DNA of 20,340 nucleotides from an uncultured Lachnospiraceae bacterium (GCA_910586555.1 CAJUJY010000062.1:1-20340), one strand, 5' to 3'. Shown: positions 1-8,552, numbered from the stretch's first letter. The notes: generated from the sequence alone by a model not told the origin. A program made the numbers and translations.

Positions 1-68
1 CATGCCTTCATTATATCTTATCTTTAACTTTTTGAAAATTGATTTCCGTGAATATAACCAAACGATTG

Positions 69-97
69 TTGACATTATAATTAATTTACAATAGAAT
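69..97 (+). promoter_or_regulatory. Sigma-A type promoter for the cvfB-like gene
   Basis: A -35 box TTGACA (69-74), a 17-nt spacer and a -10 box TAGAAT (92-97) match the housekeeping consensus closely. Transcription would start near 104 and leave a leader of about 60 nt before the start codon at 166. Confidence 0.75.
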
Positions 98-102
98 ATT
101 AA

Positions 103-132
103 TTACATGTAAGTTATTTACATATAAGTTTA
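103..132 (+). repeat. Two tandem copies of TTACATRTAAGTT in the cvfB leader
   Basis: TTACATGTAAGTT begins at 103 and TTACATATAAGTT at 118, a 15-nt period with one mismatch over 13 nt. The first copy contains the palindrome TTACATGTAA. The pair begins at about the predicted transcription start, where a repressor operator could lie, but no regulator can be named from sequence and AT-rich chance similarity is possible. Confidence 0.4.
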
Positions 133-165
133 CTATTGTATTTTTAGAATTTATGGAGATTAATT

Positions 166-1011
166 ATGGCACAGAAAATAGAACTTGGCAAAACCCAGGA
201 ACTTATTGTTACTAAAGAAACAAACTTTGGTGTATACCTGAATATCCCTGGTGGTGATAAAACAGGCCACATACTTCTTCCTAAGTCACAAGTTCCTGAA
301 GGTACAGGGCTTAATGATACACTGGCAGTTTTTGTATACAAAGACTCCGAGGACAGGCCTATTGCAACTATGCAAAAACCATTATTAGAACTTGGCGGCA
401 TTGCGCGCCTGCGTGTTAAGGAAATATCACATATTGGCGCTTTTCTTGAATGGGGGCTTGCAAAAGACCTGCTTCTGCCTTTTAAGGAATGGCTTTATGA
501 GATCAAGGCAGGAGATGAAATATTAGTTACACTCTATATTGATAAAAGTGAAAGGCTTTGTGCCTCTATGAAGGTTTATGAGTTTCTAAGCTGTGATTCA
601 CCTTATAATAAAGATGATGAGGTTGATGGGAAAGTATATGAAACCAGTAGTAATTTTGGCGTATTTATCGCTGTAGATGACAAATATTCTGCACTCCTGC
701 CTAAAAAAGAAGTATTTGAAACATACCATATAAACCAGCCTGTACATGCAAGGGTTGCACAAGTACTTGAAGACGGGAAGCTTACGTTAAGCGTTAAAAA
801 GAAAATACCAGAACAGATGAATGAAGATGCAGGATATATATTTAAATGCCTTAAGGAAGCCGGGGGTTTCCTGCCATTTAATGATAAAAGTGACCCAGAA
901 GACATTAAAAACCATTTCCATATGAGTAAAAATGCTTTTAAACGTGCAACAGGGCATCTTTTAAAAGACCACCTGGTTACAATTAAAAGCGACGGGCTGC
1001 ATATAGTATAA
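166..1011 (+). CDS. cvfB: CvfB/YitL-type S1-domain RNA-binding protein
   Basis: This 281-residue protein matches the CvfB (YitL) family in length and layout. Three S1-like beta-barrel modules follow one another at roughly residues 1-70, 75-140 and 150-215, each with the NFGVYL or IGAFLEW type signature of S1 folds. A winged-helix-like segment follows at about 220-281. The family binds RNA, and in Staphylococcus aureus CvfB affects virulence gene expression; the role here is not known. The ATG at 166 is preceded by GGAGA at 155-159 with good spacing. It is the only gene on the + strand in the left 18 kb, is monocistronic, and converges on accA across a shared terminator. Family assignment is fairly secure, function is not. 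Confidence 0.85.
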   Translation: MAQKIELGKTQELIVTKETNFGVYLNIPGGDKTGHILLPKSQVPEGTGLNDTLAVFVYKDSEDRPIATMQKPLLELGGIARLRVKEISHIGAFLEWGLAKDLLLPFKEWLYEIKAGDEILVTLYIDKSERLCASMKVYEFLSCDSPYNKDDEVDGKVYETSSNFGVFIAVDDKYSALLPKKEVFETYHINQPVHARVAQVLEDGKLTLSVKKKIPEQMNEDAGYIFKCLKEAGGFLPFNDKSDPEDIKNHFHMSKNAFKRATGHLLKDHLVTIKSDGLHIV

Positions 1012-1071
1012 ATTTTTTATGGCTAACCAGTTAAATATTCCAGTCTGGTTTAATAATTTATATAAGTAAAT

Positions 1072-1112
1072 AAAAGTTCCAGCAAAGTATTTTATGCCTT
1101 GCTGGAACTTTT
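1072..1112. terminator. Bidirectional terminator between cvfB and accA
   Basis: AAAAGTTCCAGCAA (1072-1085) and TTGCTGGAACTTTT (1099-1112) form a perfect 14-bp stem with a 13-nt loop. The A/T ends supply a U tract in either direction, so the hairpin can end both cvfB and the fatty-acid operon. Confidence 0.85.
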
Positions 1113-1121
1113 AGCATCTTA

Positions 1122-1919
1122 TTATTCTGTAAATTCACCATATTGACGGAACCTCTTATATCTTCTGCCCAAAAGCCCCTCAGTAGAAAGTCCCCTAAGC
1201 TCTGGCAGCGTTTCCCTTAATGCAGTTTTTATCTGGTCTGTTGTATATTTAAGGTTATTTTCAATGCCTTCCCTGGCTTCATAAAAAATCCTGTCTACAA
1301 CATGGTCTTTCATAAGGTCTTTTGCTGTCATCTTCATAAGGGTTGCCGCTTCTTCTACCCTTGAAGGGTCCCTCCAGAGTATACTTGCAAAACCTTCTGG
1401 GGAAAGTACAGAAAACAGCCCGTTTTCAAGCATCCATACTGTATCTGCAACTGCAAGTGCAAGTGCGCCGCCACTGCCGCCTTCACCTGTAAAAATACTA
1501 ATAACAGGCGTTTTTAAATTTGACATTTCTTTAAGGTTTTTTGCGATTGCCTCACCCTGTCCTCTTTCTTCTGCCTCAATTCCAGGGTATGCACCAGCAG
1601 TATTTATAAAGGTTATTACAGGACGGTTAAACTTTTCTGCCTGTTTCATAAGGCGCAGGGCTTTACGGTATCCTTCAGGGCCGGGCTGCCCAAAGTTGCA
1701 TTTAACATTTTCATCAAGATCATGCCCTTTCTGTATCCCTACTACTGTTACCGGCATGCCTTCAAAACTTGCAATCCCGCCTGTTATAGCACCATCATCT
1801 GCATAAAACCTGTCACCATGAAATTCCAAAAAATCCTCAAATATATCTTCTATAAATTCTTTTGTACTAGGCCTTGCAATTTTTCTGGCAATTGCTACCT
1901 TTCTCATTGTATCACTCAT
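1122..1919 (-). CDS. accA: Acetyl-CoA carboxylase carboxyltransferase subunit alpha
   Basis: AccA pairs with AccD to transfer the carboxyl group from carboxybiotin on AccB to acetyl-CoA, making malonyl-CoA in the cytoplasm. The 265-residue sequence carries the crotonase-fold carboxyltransferase signatures: EFHGDRFYADDGAITGGIA near residue 32, a central GPEGYRKALRLMKQAEKF, and the oxyanion-hole region FTGEGGSGGALAL at about 143-155. It is shorter at the N terminus than the roughly 315-residue E. coli protein, as expected for Firmicutes forms. The ATG is preceded by GGAGG and lies 22 nt downstream of accD. It is the last gene of the operon, followed by the terminator at 1072-1112. Confidence 0.97.
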   Translation of the reverse strand: MSDTMRKVAIARKIARPSTKEFIEDIFEDFLEFHGDRFYADDGAITGGIASFEGMPVTVVGIQKGHDLDENVKCNFGQPGPEGYRKALRLMKQAEKFNRPVITFINTAGAYPGIEAEERGQGEAIAKNLKEMSNLKTPVISIFTGEGGSGGALALAVADTVWMLENGLFSVLSPEGFASILWRDPSRVEEAATLMKMTAKDLMKDHVVDRIFYEAREGIENNLKYTTDQIKTALRETLPELRGLSTEGLLGRRYKRFRQYGEFTE

Positions 1920-1941
1920 AAACTGCCTCCACGCCTGGTTA

Positions 1942-2808
1942 TTAGCTGCTATGCAGCTTTAAAATAGTTGCAAGTTCTTCCCTTAGTTTTGTACGGTGTA
2001 CTATCCTGTCTACAAAACCATGCTCTAACTGGAATTCTGAGCGCTGGAATCCTTCTGGCAGCTTCTGGTGGATAGTCCCCTGTATAACCCTCTGGCCTGC
2101 AAACCCAATAAGGGCTTTAGGCTCTGCAAGTATTATATCACCAAGCATTGCAAAGCTTGCTGTAACACCGCCTGTTGTCGGATCTGTAAGGACTGTTACA
2201 TACAAAAGCCCTGCTTCATCATGTCTTGCAAGTGCAGCAGATACCTTCGCCATCTGCATAAGGGATATAATACCCTCCTGCATCCTTGCACCCCCTGATG
2301 TTGTAAAAATAACTATAGGCAGCCTGTATTCTGTTGCATATTCAACTGCACGTGTAACCTTCTCGCCAACTACTGAACCCATGCTTCCCATCATAAAATG
2401 GCTGTCCATTATGGCAAGTACTACTTCATATCCATCAATCCTGCCGTGGCCTGTTACAACTGCTTCAGATATGCCAGACTTTTTCTGTGCATTTTCTATA
2501 ACCTCATCATATCCTGGATATTTCATAGGGTTTTTAGGCTTCATGCCAATATCAAGTTCTTTAAAACTTCCTTTATCACATATAATGGCAATCCTTTCCT
2601 TAGGGCTCATTCTAAAATGTGCATCACATTCAGGACATAATTTATATTCTGTAACTTCTTTTTTATAAATTATGGATTTACATGTATTGCACTTAATCCA
2701 CATTCCATCAGGTATAGAAGGCTCATTCCGCTTCTTTCTCCTGTCATTCTTCTTTTTATCTTCACTGCCATCTAATGAAAAATAACTTTTTTTACCAAAT
2801 AAATTCAC
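1942..2808 (-). CDS. accD: Acetyl-CoA carboxylase carboxyltransferase subunit beta
   Basis: AccD is the zinc-binding partner of AccA in the carboxyltransferase heterotetramer. The 288-residue sequence shows the N-terminal C4 zinc ribbon with Cys40, Cys43, Cys58 and Cys61 (C-x2-C-x14-C-x2-C). It is followed by the crotonase-fold core with GGARMQEGI, then DPTTGGVTASFAMLGDIILAEP and the GFAGQRVI segment typical of AccD. The start codon is GTG (2806-2808), with the previous stop only 4 nt upstream, so translation is probably coupled to accC. The lysine-rich N-terminal tail (residues about 15-28) is common in Firmicutes AccD. Confidence 0.97.
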   Translation of the reverse strand: MNLFGKKSYFSLDGSEDKKKNDRRKKRNEPSIPDGMWIKCNTCKSIIYKKEVTEYKLCPECDAHFRMSPKERIAIICDKGSFKELDIGMKPKNPMKYPGYDEVIENAQKKSGISEAVVTGHGRIDGYEVVLAIMDSHFMMGSMGSVVGEKVTRAVEYATEYRLPIVIFTTSGGARMQEGIISLMQMAKVSAALARHDEAGLLYVTVLTDPTTGGVTASFAMLGDIILAEPKALIGFAGQRVIQGTIHQKLPEGFQRSEFQLEHGFVDRIVHRTKLREELATILKLHSS

Positions 2809-2812
2809 AGTA

Positions 2813-4171
2813 TCATTCCTTCCATTCTGCTAAAAAAGTTTCTAAAAATGAAGTGTTAAAATTACCTTTCTGGTAATCTGGATTATTTAATATACTATTC
2901 TGGAACTCTATATTAGTATTAATCCCATCTATAATAAACTCATATAATGCACGTTTCATTTTTGAGATTGCCTCTTTCCTGTTATTTCCATGGACAATTA
3001 CCTTAGCTATCATGGAATCATAAAACGGCGGTATCTCATACCCCTCGTATACTGCTGTATCTACACGCACGCCAAGCCCGCCTGCTGGTATAAGCAGGTA
3101 ATCAATAAGCCCCGGGCATGGTGCAAAGTTACGTGAAGGATTTTCTGCATTAATCCTGCATTCAATAGCATGCCCACTTATTTTAATATCTTTCTGGCTA
3201 AATGAAAGTTTCTTTCCATCAGCTATATTAATCTGTTCTTTTACAATATCAACACCTGTAACCATCTCTGTAACTGGATGCTCTACCTGGATACGTGTAT
3301 TCATCTCCATAAAATAATAATTCTGTGTGGCTTCATCATAAAGAAATTCAATAGTGCCTGCACTCTGGTAACCTGCTGCTTTTGCAGCAACAACAGCAGA
3401 ATTGCACATTTTACTGCGCACATCTTCTGGGAGTACAGGACATGGTGCCTCTTCAAGCACCTTCTGGTTTTTGCGCTGTAATGAACAGTCCCTTTCACCA
3501 AGATGTATTACATTGCCATGTGAATCGCCAAGCACCTGTACTTCTACATGCCTTGCATTTTCAACAAGTTTTTCCATATACATCTTGTCATCACCAAAAG
3601 CTTTAATTGTTTCACTTCTGGCAGATTCAAAAGCTTCATCAAGTTCCTCTTCGCGCCGTACTATCCTTATGCCCTTGCCACCACCGCCGGCAGACGCTTT
3701 TACCATTACAGGGTAACCAAGCTTTTTAGCTGTTTCATGTGCCATAGCTGTATCTTCTATTACACCATCACTGCCAGGAATTACAGGTACACCTGCCTTT
3801 ATCATCATATCCCTTGCATTGGATTTATTGCCAAGTGCATCAATTACCTTTGCAGAAGGCCCAATAAATTTAATATTGCACTCTTCACACATAGCAGCAA
3901 ATGTACTGTTCTCTGAAAGAAATCCAAATCCTGGGTGAATTGCCTGTGCCTTTTTCTCAACAGCAGCACATATTATATTAGCCATATTTAAATAACTGTC
4001 TGATACTTTTGCAGAACCAATACACACAGCTTCATCTGCAAGCTGTGTATGAAGCGCTTCCCTGTCAGCCTCAGAAAATACTGCCACTGTCTTAATTCCC
4101 ATTTCGCGGCATGCCCTTATTATACGTACTGCAATTTCACCACGGTTGGCAATTAAAATCTTATCAAACAT
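2813..4171 (-). CDS. accC: Biotin carboxylase subunit of acetyl-CoA carboxylase
   Basis: AccC carboxylates the biotin on AccB using ATP and bicarbonate. The 452-residue protein has the N-terminal preATP-grasp segment (FDKILIANRGEIAVRI), the glycine-rich ATP loop KASAGGGGKG near 158-167, ERDCSLQRKNQKVLEEAP, and the active-site stretch MEMNTRIQVEHPVTE. The reading frame extends five codons upstream to a TTG. I chose the ATG at 4171 because GGAGGG lies 4 nt before it and the residues after it match the family N terminus. It is about 33 nt from fabZ and 4 nt from accD. Confidence 0.97.
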   Translation of the reverse strand: MFDKILIANRGEIAVRIIRACREMGIKTVAVFSEADREALHTQLADEAVCIGSAKVSDSYLNMANIICAAVEKKAQAIHPGFGFLSENSTFAAMCEECNIKFIGPSAKVIDALGNKSNARDMMIKAGVPVIPGSDGVIEDTAMAHETAKKLGYPVMVKASAGGGGKGIRIVRREEELDEAFESARSETIKAFGDDKMYMEKLVENARHVEVQVLGDSHGNVIHLGERDCSLQRKNQKVLEEAPCPVLPEDVRSKMCNSAVVAAKAAGYQSAGTIEFLYDEATQNYYFMEMNTRIQVEHPVTEMVTGVDIVKEQINIADGKKLSFSQKDIKISGHAIECRINAENPSRNFAPCPGLIDYLLIPAGGLGVRVDTAVYEGYEIPPFYDSMIAKVIVHGNNRKEAISKMKRALYEFIIDGINTNIEFQNSILNNPDYQKGNFNTSFLETFLAEWKE

Positions 4172-4204
4172 ATGCCCTCCAATCAAGCCGCCCTAAAGCT
4201 GCTA

Positions 4205-4630
4205 CTAACCAATCATAAATACCAGTTCTGCCTGGGCAGCAACTTTATCACCAACATAAGCAGTCCCCTGCCCAATCCCTGCATTTTTCTTTAATTTTTC
4301 TATTTTAACTTCAAGGCGTAATGTATCACCTGGAACTACTTTCTTTTTAAATTTGGCGTTTTTAATCCCCCCAAAATATGCTGTCTTTCCCTTAAAATCT
4401 TCCATTGAAAGTATTGCAACTGCACCGGCCTGTGCCATTGCTTCAACTATAAGCACACCTGGCATAACGGGTTCTTTTGGGAAATGTCCTGCAAAAAATG
4501 GTTCATTATATGTTACATTTTTAATAGCTGTAACAGATTCCCCCTCAGTTATTTCTTCTATTCTGTCAAGCAAAAGAAATGGCTGCCTGTGTGGGATAAT
4601 CTCCATTATTTCCTTTATATCCATTGCCAT
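4205..4630 (-). CDS. fabZ: 3-hydroxyacyl-ACP dehydratase
   Basis: FabZ removes water from 3-hydroxyacyl-ACP to give trans-2-enoyl-ACP. The 141-residue hotdog-fold protein has the family motifs IPHRQPFLLLDRI and GHFPKEPVMPGVLIVEAMAQ, with catalytic His49 and Glu63. The frame is open upstream for 14 more codons, but AGAGGA precedes the ATG at 4630 and the family starts here. It is the only dehydratase in the window and no FabA is present. Whether it can also isomerise for unsaturated fatty acids cannot be read from the sequence. The 117-nt gap to accB contains no obvious gene; two AT-rich 10-mers (4650-4659 and 4742-4751) are exactly complementary and could pair at long range. Confidence 0.96.
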   Translation of the reverse strand: MAMDIKEIMEIIPHRQPFLLLDRIEEITEGESVTAIKNVTYNEPFFAGHFPKEPVMPGVLIVEAMAQAGAVAILSMEDFKGKTAYFGGIKNAKFKKKVVPGDTLRLEVKIEKLKKNAGIGQGTAYVGDKVAAQAELVFMIG

Positions 4631-4747
4631 AATAATCCTCTTTTCTATAATAAAATGTACAAATGTAAACATGCTGGTCTGCTGTCATAGATTTTCTTTG
4701 GTAATACAAATATAATGCACTGCCAGTTTTAGAAAATTTTTTACATT

Positions 4748-5317
4748 TTATCCAAGCCTGAAAAGTGGTTCCCCAAATTCTACAAACTGCCCGTCTTCAA
4801 CAAGGATTTCTGTAATTTTGCCATTTTCTTCGCTTGTAACTTCATTCATAAACTTCATTGCCTCGATTATACATACAATATCACCTTTTGAAACTGTATC
4901 ACCCACATTTACATAAGGAGGCTTTTCTGGGGAAGCACTCTGGTAAAATGTACCAACAATAGGTGCTTTTATAAACTTTCCACTGCTTGTATTGTTATTC
5001 TTTTCTTTTTTCTCTGTTTGCAAACCATCAGGAAAACTATATATTTCTTCATCTTGTAAATACACATCACTGTCAGGTGCAGTGCTGTCCGCAGATGGCT
5101 TACCTGCCATAAATACAGCCTCCGGCACTGCCCCACGCGCCTGTACAGGAGGCACAGAAGGCATTACTGGCATAGAAGGCATTACTGGTACAGAAGGCAT
5201 AGGCACTGTCCTTCCCCTGTTAAGGCGGACAACTGCATTATCAAGCTGTACTTCCATATCATTAAGGTCTGTCTTTTCAAATATGGCAATAAGTTCTTTT
5301 ACTTCTCCAAACTTCAT
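4748..5317 (-). CDS. accB: Biotin carboxyl carrier protein of acetyl-CoA carboxylase
   Basis: AccB carries biotin between AccC and the AccA/AccD transferase. The C-terminal biotinyl domain (about residues 117-189) contains the biotinylation site EAMKFMNEV with Lys155; the residue after Lys is Phe where Leu is usual. An N-terminal helical segment (1-35) is followed by a long flexible linker. The linker begins with a Pro-Met-rich run of near repeats of VMPS (residues about 38-57) and continues with an acidic, Asn-rich stretch. At 189 residues it is somewhat longer than the E. coli protein (156), and the linker accounts for the excess. A GGAAGGGG site precedes the ATG, 19 nt after fabF. Confidence 0.96.
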   Translation of the reverse strand: MKFGEVKELIAIFEKTDLNDMEVQLDNAVVRLNRGRTVPMPSVPVMPSMPVMPSVPPVQARGAVPEAVFMAGKPSADSTAPDSDVYLQDEEIYSFPDGLQTEKKEKNNNTSSGKFIKAPIVGTFYQSASPEKPPYVNVGDTVSKGDIVCIIEAMKFMNEVTSEENGKITEILVEDGQFVEFGEPLFRLG

Positions 5318-5336
5318 AATTTATATCCCCTTCCCT

Positions 5337-6578
5337 TTAATTATCCCATTTCTTAAAACAAAGCACACCATTATGCCCTCCAAAGCCGAATGTATTTGAT
5401 AATGCATAACGGGCATTTTCCACAGTCCTTCCAATATTTGGAATATAATCAAGGTCACATTCCTCATCTTTAGTATGGTAATTAATTGTTGGAGGCAGAA
5501 AGCCTTCTTCAAGAGCCTTTAAACATACTATAGCCTCAACCGCACCAGCCGCTCCAAGCAGGTGGCCTGTCATGGATTTAGTTGAACTTACAGGTGTGTT
5601 GTATGCTTCATCACCAAATGCAAGCTTTATTGCTGCTGTTTCTGCTGCTTCATTAGCATGCGTACTTGTTCCATGCGCATTAATATATGCTACATCACAA
5701 GGAGTTATTCCAGCTTCTTCCATTGCAAGTTTCATAGCCCTTGCTGCACCCTGGCCGTCAGGAGAAGGGGCTGTCATATGGTATGCATCACAGGTAGAGC
5801 CAAACCCGGCTATTTCACCATAAATCCTTGCATTACGTGCAAGAGCATGTTCAAGTTCTTCAAGAATTAATATGCCTGCACCATCACCCATAACAAATCC
5901 ATCCCTGTCTTTATCAAAAGGCCTGCATGCGCTAAGAGGATCTTCATTTGTTGAAAGCGCTGTAAGGTTTGTAAACCCGGCAATGCCGATTTCACATAAA
6001 GATGCCTCTGCCCCGCCAGCTATACATGCATCAAGATAACCATGCTTAATATCCCTGAATGCTGCACCAATGGAATGTGTGCTTGTTGAACATGCTGTGA
6101 TTATATTTTCACATGCACCCTTTGCGCCATATTGTATAGCAATATTTCCTGCTGCCATATTGCCAATCGTCATAGGTATAAAAAGCGGTGAAACCCTTGA
6201 AGGCCCTTTTTCATTAAGCCGTATTACCTGTTCCTGCATTGTCATAAGCCCGCCAATGCCTGAACCTACAATAACACCTGTCCTTAATGCGTCTTCCCCT
6301 TCAAGTACAAGCCCGCTGTCTTCCATAGCCTGCGCTGCTGCTGCCATTGCATAAACTGAATATAAATCGTTTCTTTTTATATCCTTTTTGCCCATATATT
6401 TTTCAGCATTAAAGTCTTTAACCTCTGCACCAATTTTAACTTTATAGTCTGTTGTATCAAACTTTGTAATCCTGCCTATGCCACACTCACCATTCTTTAT
6501 TCCATTCCAGAATGAAGCAACTGTGCTTCCAAGCGGGGTAACTGCACCCATTCCCGTAATAACACATCTTCTAGACAT
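5337..6578 (-). CDS. fabF: 3-oxoacyl-ACP synthase II
   Basis: FabF condenses acyl-ACP with malonyl-ACP in each elongation round. The 413-residue thiolase-fold protein has the full Cys-His-His triad: Cys163 in TACSTSTHSIG, His302 in NAHGTSTHANE and His339 in MTGHLLGAAG, plus the conserved Lys334. The N terminus RRCVITGMGAVTPLG is typical. No FabB-type paralogue is seen in the window, so this would be the main elongating synthase of the operon. It lies 77 nt after fabG, a spacer that holds a hairpin. Confidence 0.97.
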   Translation of the reverse strand: MSRRCVITGMGAVTPLGSTVASFWNGIKNGECGIGRITKFDTTDYKVKIGAEVKDFNAEKYMGKKDIKRNDLYSVYAMAAAAQAMEDSGLVLEGEDALRTGVIVGSGIGGLMTMQEQVIRLNEKGPSRVSPLFIPMTIGNMAAGNIAIQYGAKGACENIITACSTSTHSIGAAFRDIKHGYLDACIAGGAEASLCEIGIAGFTNLTALSTNEDPLSACRPFDKDRDGFVMGDGAGILILEELEHALARNARIYGEIAGFGSTCDAYHMTAPSPDGQGAARAMKLAMEEAGITPCDVAYINAHGTSTHANEAAETAAIKLAFGDEAYNTPVSSTKSMTGHLLGAAGAVEAIVCLKALEEGFLPPTINYHTKDEECDLDYIPNIGRTVENARYALSNTFGFGGHNGVLCFKKWDN

Positions 6579-6594
6579 TTAAAACCTCGTTTCT

Positions 6595-6630
6595 GCGCTG
6601 TTTCTTTATTAAGACAAGTCCTGCCAGCGC
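6595..6630 (-). other. Intercistronic hairpin between fabG and fabF
   Basis: GCGCTG (6595-6600) and CAGCGC (6625-6630) form a 6-bp GC-rich stem with a 24-nt loop, just upstream of the fabF ribosome binding region. There is no U tract, so it is not an intrinsic terminator. With a large loop this is modest evidence on its own. Confidence 0.35.
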
Positions 6631-6655
6631 TTACACAAAAACCTGCCTGTACCTG

Positions 6656-7384
6656 TCACATAACCATTCCGCCATCTATATTAAGTACCTGGCCCGTAAT
6701 ATATGTGTTCTTTGCTAAAAATACTACTGCACTGGCGATATCTTCCACACTCCCATAACGTTTAAGTGGTATGGAATTAAGCATAGCCTCTTTAACATCA
6801 TCACTAAGCACATCTGTCATATCTGTTTCAATAAAGCCAGGTGCAACCGCATTACATGTAACACCACGCTGTGCAAGTTCCCTGGCAGCAGATTTCGTAA
6901 GGCCAATTACACCGGCTTTGGATGCTGCGTAATTAGCCTGTCCAATATTCCCTGTAACACCTGATACTGATGCCATATTAATAATAGCGCCGCTGCGCTG
7001 TTTAAGCATAAGGCTGCTTGCATGGCGTATCATATTAAATGTACCTTTAAGGTTTGTATTTATAACCTGGTCAAACTGCTCTTCTGACATACGCATAAGC
7101 AGCATGTCCCTTGTAATCCCTGCATTATTTACAAGCACGTCAAGCGTGCCAAATTCTTTCTTTATATCTTTAACAAGGCTTGCTGCAAATTCAAAATCCG
7201 CAACATCACCTTTTACTGGAAGGCACTTTACACCATATGCCTCAATTTCACTAACTACACCATCTGGCAGTGTACTATGGTAATTAAGTACAATATTGCA
7301 GCCCTCTTTTGCAAATGCGGCTGCAACTGCTTTCCCTATTCCTTTTGCTGCACCTGTTACTACTGCTGTCTTTCCATTTAACAT
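6656..7384 (-). CDS. fabG: 3-oxoacyl-ACP reductase
   Basis: FabG reduces 3-oxoacyl-ACP to 3-hydroxyacyl-ACP with NADPH. The 242-residue short-chain dehydrogenase shows the Rossmann motif TGAAKGIG (10-17), NNAG (86-89), and the catalytic Ser139, Tyr152 and Lys156 in NMASVSG and YAASK. The frame runs on 16 codons upstream into a poorly conserved segment. I chose the ATG at 7384 because AGGATT precedes it and MLNGKTAVVTG matches the family start. It is separated from fabD by 208 nt, the largest gap in the operon. Confidence 0.96.
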   Translation of the reverse strand: MLNGKTAVVTGAAKGIGKAVAAAFAKEGCNIVLNYHSTLPDGVVSEIEAYGVKCLPVKGDVADFEFAASLVKDIKKEFGTLDVLVNNAGITRDMLLMRMSEEQFDQVINTNLKGTFNMIRHASSLMLKQRSGAIINMASVSGVTGNIGQANYAASKAGVIGLTKSAARELAQRGVTCNAVAPGFIETDMTDVLSDDVKEAMLNSIPLKRYGSVEDIASAVVFLAKNTYITGQVLNIDGGMVM

Positions 7385-7592
7385 ATTAATCCTGCTACTA
7401 AAAAATATAGACAAATATATCCATATAGCCACCGGTACTTGCTTACAACCGCTTTACCATGCTGTTTTTAATCCATGGTATCCCTCAAGCGTAGACCTGC
7501 ATTATAATGCTTGTCCTTTGATGAAATTTCTGTACCATTAAAACTTGTTTCTGGATATTTTACCTGGCAGCTTCTCCTTTCATTTATAATAA
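7385..7592 (-). other. 208-nt fabD-fabG spacer with a bulged hairpin
   Basis: No supported gene lies here; the longest ATG-started minus-strand frames are short (about 17 codons) and lack ribosome binding sites. The spacer contains a hairpin with CGCTT and TACCATG (7450-7461) pairing with CATGGTA (7474-7480) and AAGCG (7487-7491), with a 6-nt bulge. An AAGGAG sequence just after the fabD stop precedes only a 7-codon frame. The spacer could be a processing or regulatory segment, or the scar of a lost gene. Confidence 0.4.
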
Positions 7593-8528
7593 TCAGGCAT
7601 TAAGCTTTTCTAATGCCTTTTCAAGTGTAGATGTATCTTCAACATTTACATTAATAACACCCTTTAATATACGTTTAACAAAACCACATAATGTTTTTCC
7701 AGGCCCTAATTCAATAAATGTATCTGCACCTTTTTTGTTCATATTGCGCACTATCTGCTCCCATCTTACAGGACAGCATATCTGTTTTGCAAGTATTGGT
7801 ATAATATCGTTTTCTGACTTTACTATTTCTGCATTTACATTAGTAAATACTGGTATCTTCATAGGTGAAATTTTTAATTTATTGAGCTCTGTACTAAGCT
7901 TTTCTACTGCTGGCATAAGAAGCTCTGTATGGAAAGGCCCGCTTACTTTAAGCCTTACTGCCATTTTCGCACCTTTTTCTTTTGCAAGTTCTGCTGCTTT
8001 TGCAACAGCCTCTGCTTTACCTGCAATTACAATCTGTCCTGGTGCATTATAATTAGCTGGCACTGCAAGCCCAAGACCTGCATTAACAGCTTCTTTACAT
8101 GCTTCTTCCACTAACTCTGTATCTAATCCTATAATAGCATACATAGCCCCTTCACCATTAGGGACTGCCTCTGCCATAAATTTTCCTCTCTTCTGGACAA
8201 GGGCAACTGCCTCTTTAAAGTCCATTGCACCACTTGCAACATATGCAGAATATTCCCCAAGGCTTAACCCTGCTGCCATATCAGCACGCACACCATGTTC
8301 TTCTAACACCTTCATGGCAGCAATGCTCATAGTTAATATTGCAGGCTGTGCAAATTCTGTATCCCCAAGTTTTTTCTCATCATTAAAACAAATATCTTTT
8401 ATAGAATAACCAAGCACTTCATCTGCCTGGTCAAATATTTCCTTTGCAACTGTATAATTATTATATAAATCTTTCCCCATACCAGCATACTGTGCACCCT
8501 GGCCGCTAAACATAAAGACAGTTTTCAT
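7593..8528 (-). CDS. fabD: Malonyl-CoA:ACP acyltransferase
   Basis: FabD moves malonyl from CoA to the phosphopantetheine of ACP, supplying FabH and FabF. The 311-residue protein has the N-terminal FMFSGQGAQYAGMG, the nucleophile elbow GLSLGEYSA with Ser89, a conserved Arg in VQKRGKFM, and catalytic His200 in GPFHTELL. The frame extends 23 codons upstream across the acpP-fabD hairpin. The ATG at 8528 is chosen because GGAGGAAACCAG precedes it and MKTVFMFSGQG is the normal family start. The previous gene is acpP, not fabK as in related clostridial operons. Confidence 0.97.
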   Translation of the reverse strand: MKTVFMFSGQGAQYAGMGKDLYNNYTVAKEIFDQADEVLGYSIKDICFNDEKKLGDTEFAQPAILTMSIAAMKVLEEHGVRADMAAGLSLGEYSAYVASGAMDFKEAVALVQKRGKFMAEAVPNGEGAMYAIIGLDTELVEEACKEAVNAGLGLAVPANYNAPGQIVIAGKAEAVAKAAELAKEKGAKMAVRLKVSGPFHTELLMPAVEKLSTELNKLKISPMKIPVFTNVNAEIVKSENDIIPILAKQICCPVRWEQIVRNMNKKGADTFIELGPGKTLCGFVKRILKGVINVNVEDTSTLEKALEKLNA

Positions 8529-8552
8529 CTGGTTTCCTCCAATATTATGGAA

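Noticed and set aside
10..38. Possible divergent promoter (TATAAT on the minus strand) at the left edge
   Set aside because: The -10 is perfect but the -35 (TTTTCA) is poor and the transcript would leave the window at once, so it cannot be supported.
144..401. 85-codon - strand open frame over the cvfB start
   Set aside because: It overlaps the cvfB start and binding site in antisense and shows no family features.
1025..1050. Second terminator hairpin after cvfB (AACCAG/CTGGTT)
   Set aside because: A 6-bp stem with a 14-nt loop and no clean U run; the 14-bp hairpin just downstream is the far better terminator.
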